Below are positions 40,939-41,570 of a stretch of DNA of 41,570 bases, piece after piece. The position numbers and the translations under genes were made by a program. Positions within the stretch are counted from its first letter, which is position 1. Every line of letters begins with the position of its first letter. The notes below the pieces were generated by a model, which searched no databases, was not told the DNA's origin, and worked only from the letters and a program-made list of their open reading frames with translations. This DNA comes from Glycomyces paridis (GTDB taxonomy: Bacteria > Actinomycetota > Actinomycetes > Mycobacteriales > Micromonosporaceae): positions 1 to 41,570 of the forward strand of contig NZ_STGX01000027.1 in NCBI RefSeq assembly GCF_004912155.1. The letters are read 5' to 3'.

Positions 40939-41232
40939 ATGGAGCTGGAGTTCAGCGGGGCGGTCTGGTACTGGCGCGGGCCCGCGCCCTGGTATTTCGT
41001 GACGGTGCCCGAGGCGGCCTGCCGCGAGTTGAAGGCGGCGTCCGAAGTGGTCAGTTACGGGTGGGGGATGGTCCCGGTGTCGGCCCGGATCGGGTCGGTG
41101 TCGTGGGAGACCTCGCTGTGGCCCAAGGACGGCGCCTACATCGTCCCGCTCAAGGCCGACGTGCGCAGGAGGACGGGTGTCGATGTCGGCGACCTGGTCA
41201 CTGTTGCGTTGGCCGTGGACCTGGCTACGTGA
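40939..41232 (+). CDS. DUF1905 family protein
   Basis: A 97-aa soluble protein covering the whole DUF1905 domain: FSGAVWYWRGPAPWYFVTVPEAA, YGWGMVPVSARIGSVSWETSLWPKDGAYIVPLKADVRR and GDLVTVALAV. The family has a small beta-barrel fold; its role is unknown. ATG at 40939 is fixed by the leaderless promoter. It is divergent from the pentapeptide gene with an 83-base gap. Confidence 0.9.
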   Translation: MELEFSGAVWYWRGPAPWYFVTVPEAACRELKAASEVVSYGWGMVPVSARIGSVSWETSLWPKDGAYIVPLKADVRRRTGVDVGDLVTVALAVDLAT

Positions 41233-41570
41233 TTCGGCCCTGGGGGCCGGCTGGTTGAAGCGACGACCGTTGTCGGCGGTTGTAGCCGGGGGTTCGTTGC
41301 GCGCTCGGGTCAGGGCGAAAGGCGGCGGCGATTAGGGGTTGGCGGGTGGTGGGGGTGAGCTTGTCGGGGAGGGGTCGATGGTGGGTGGCGGTGCGGCGCG
41401 TCAGGGTGGGTCGGGCGTCGTGTTCGCTTGGGGGCGTGTGGAAGTGGTGGGAAATGTGAGCGTCTTGTCATCGTGTGGGTGATGACAGTCGGGGTGGCTG
41501 GGTGTCATGATTGAGTTACGCACAGGGATAGGGAATCTGGACAGGTGTCGGGTGGGTGTAGCGCAGACTA
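41233..41570. other. Non-coding end of the window
   Basis: No gene is supported in these 338 bases. The inverted repeat TGTCATC-N8-GATGACA (41466-41472 and 41481-41487) is the only clear structure. An ATG at 41507 opens a short frame running off the end, without a ribosome site. The region may be the upstream control region of a gene outside the window. Confidence 0.5.

Noticed and set aside
41507..41570. Start of a new gene running off the window
   Set aside because: There are only 21 codons, no ribosome site and untypical codons (TTA, ATA); support is insufficient.

Overview
The window is chromosomal DNA of a high-GC actinobacterium (Actinomycetota). This rests on the strong G/C third-position bias, a mycothiol/TIGR03086-type enzyme, an F420/NADP-type oxidoreductase, an ECF42 sigma factor with DGPF partners, an EccA-like ATPase, and many probable leaderless genes. 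A mycelial, Glycomyces-like organism would fit, but the genus is a guess. No rRNA, tRNA, transposase or CRISPR array was found.

Layout. 1-5812: a nucleoside uptake and salvage operon on the + strand, with an ABC ATPase (5' end outside the window), two permeases, cytidine deaminase (cdd) and thymidine phosphorylase (deoA). Nucleosides are imported, deaminated and phosphorolysed. 5832-10026: housekeeping and accessory singletons (DUF6891-like protein, TIGR03086 protein, EccA-like AAA+ ATPase with no ESX genes beside it, F420/NADP oxidoreductase). 10073-18470: an accessory, island-like block. It holds an HTH regulator divergent from a tight four-gene operon: a TIR-domain protein, a 725-aa protein with a degenerate P-loop and HEAT-like region, an SPFH/band-7-like protein and a membrane protein. 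The TIR protein and the 725-aa protein share a short glycine/asparagine-rich motif, which suggests they signal to each other. This is the best candidate for an undescribed defence system. Beyond it lie a decayed AAA/DUF4143 pseudogene, 23-bp tandem repeats, and a recently duplicated 121-aa gene around an unknown 220-aa gene.

18492-21050: a DUF998 membrane protein, then the two-DGPF-protein plus ECF42 sigma operon. 21187-24685: two paralogous secreted subtilases, the second with a P/Homo-B domain. 24988-26823: an ABC-F ATPase. 26891-30884: a duplicated 113-bp segment, a promoter with a 14-bp palindrome, a heterodimeric ABC exporter and its terminator.

30953-35280: an operator-like inverted repeat followed by five tandem membrane-protein genes. 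They share an N-terminal ITVEA-like tag and a roughly 150-residue, four-helix module that starts with C-x-H and ends in a Cys followed by Pro-rich sequence. The module occurs once in the first three genes and twice in the last two, so seven copies in all. I do not recognise the family. 35285-41232: a TetR/hydrolase pair with a palindromic operator, an APH-like kinase divergent from a HAD phosphatase, a VOC protein flanked by 24-bp direct repeats that copy the 3' end of the neighbouring histidine-phosphatase gene, a pentapeptide-repeat membrane protein and a DUF1905 protein. The last 338 bases show no supportable gene.
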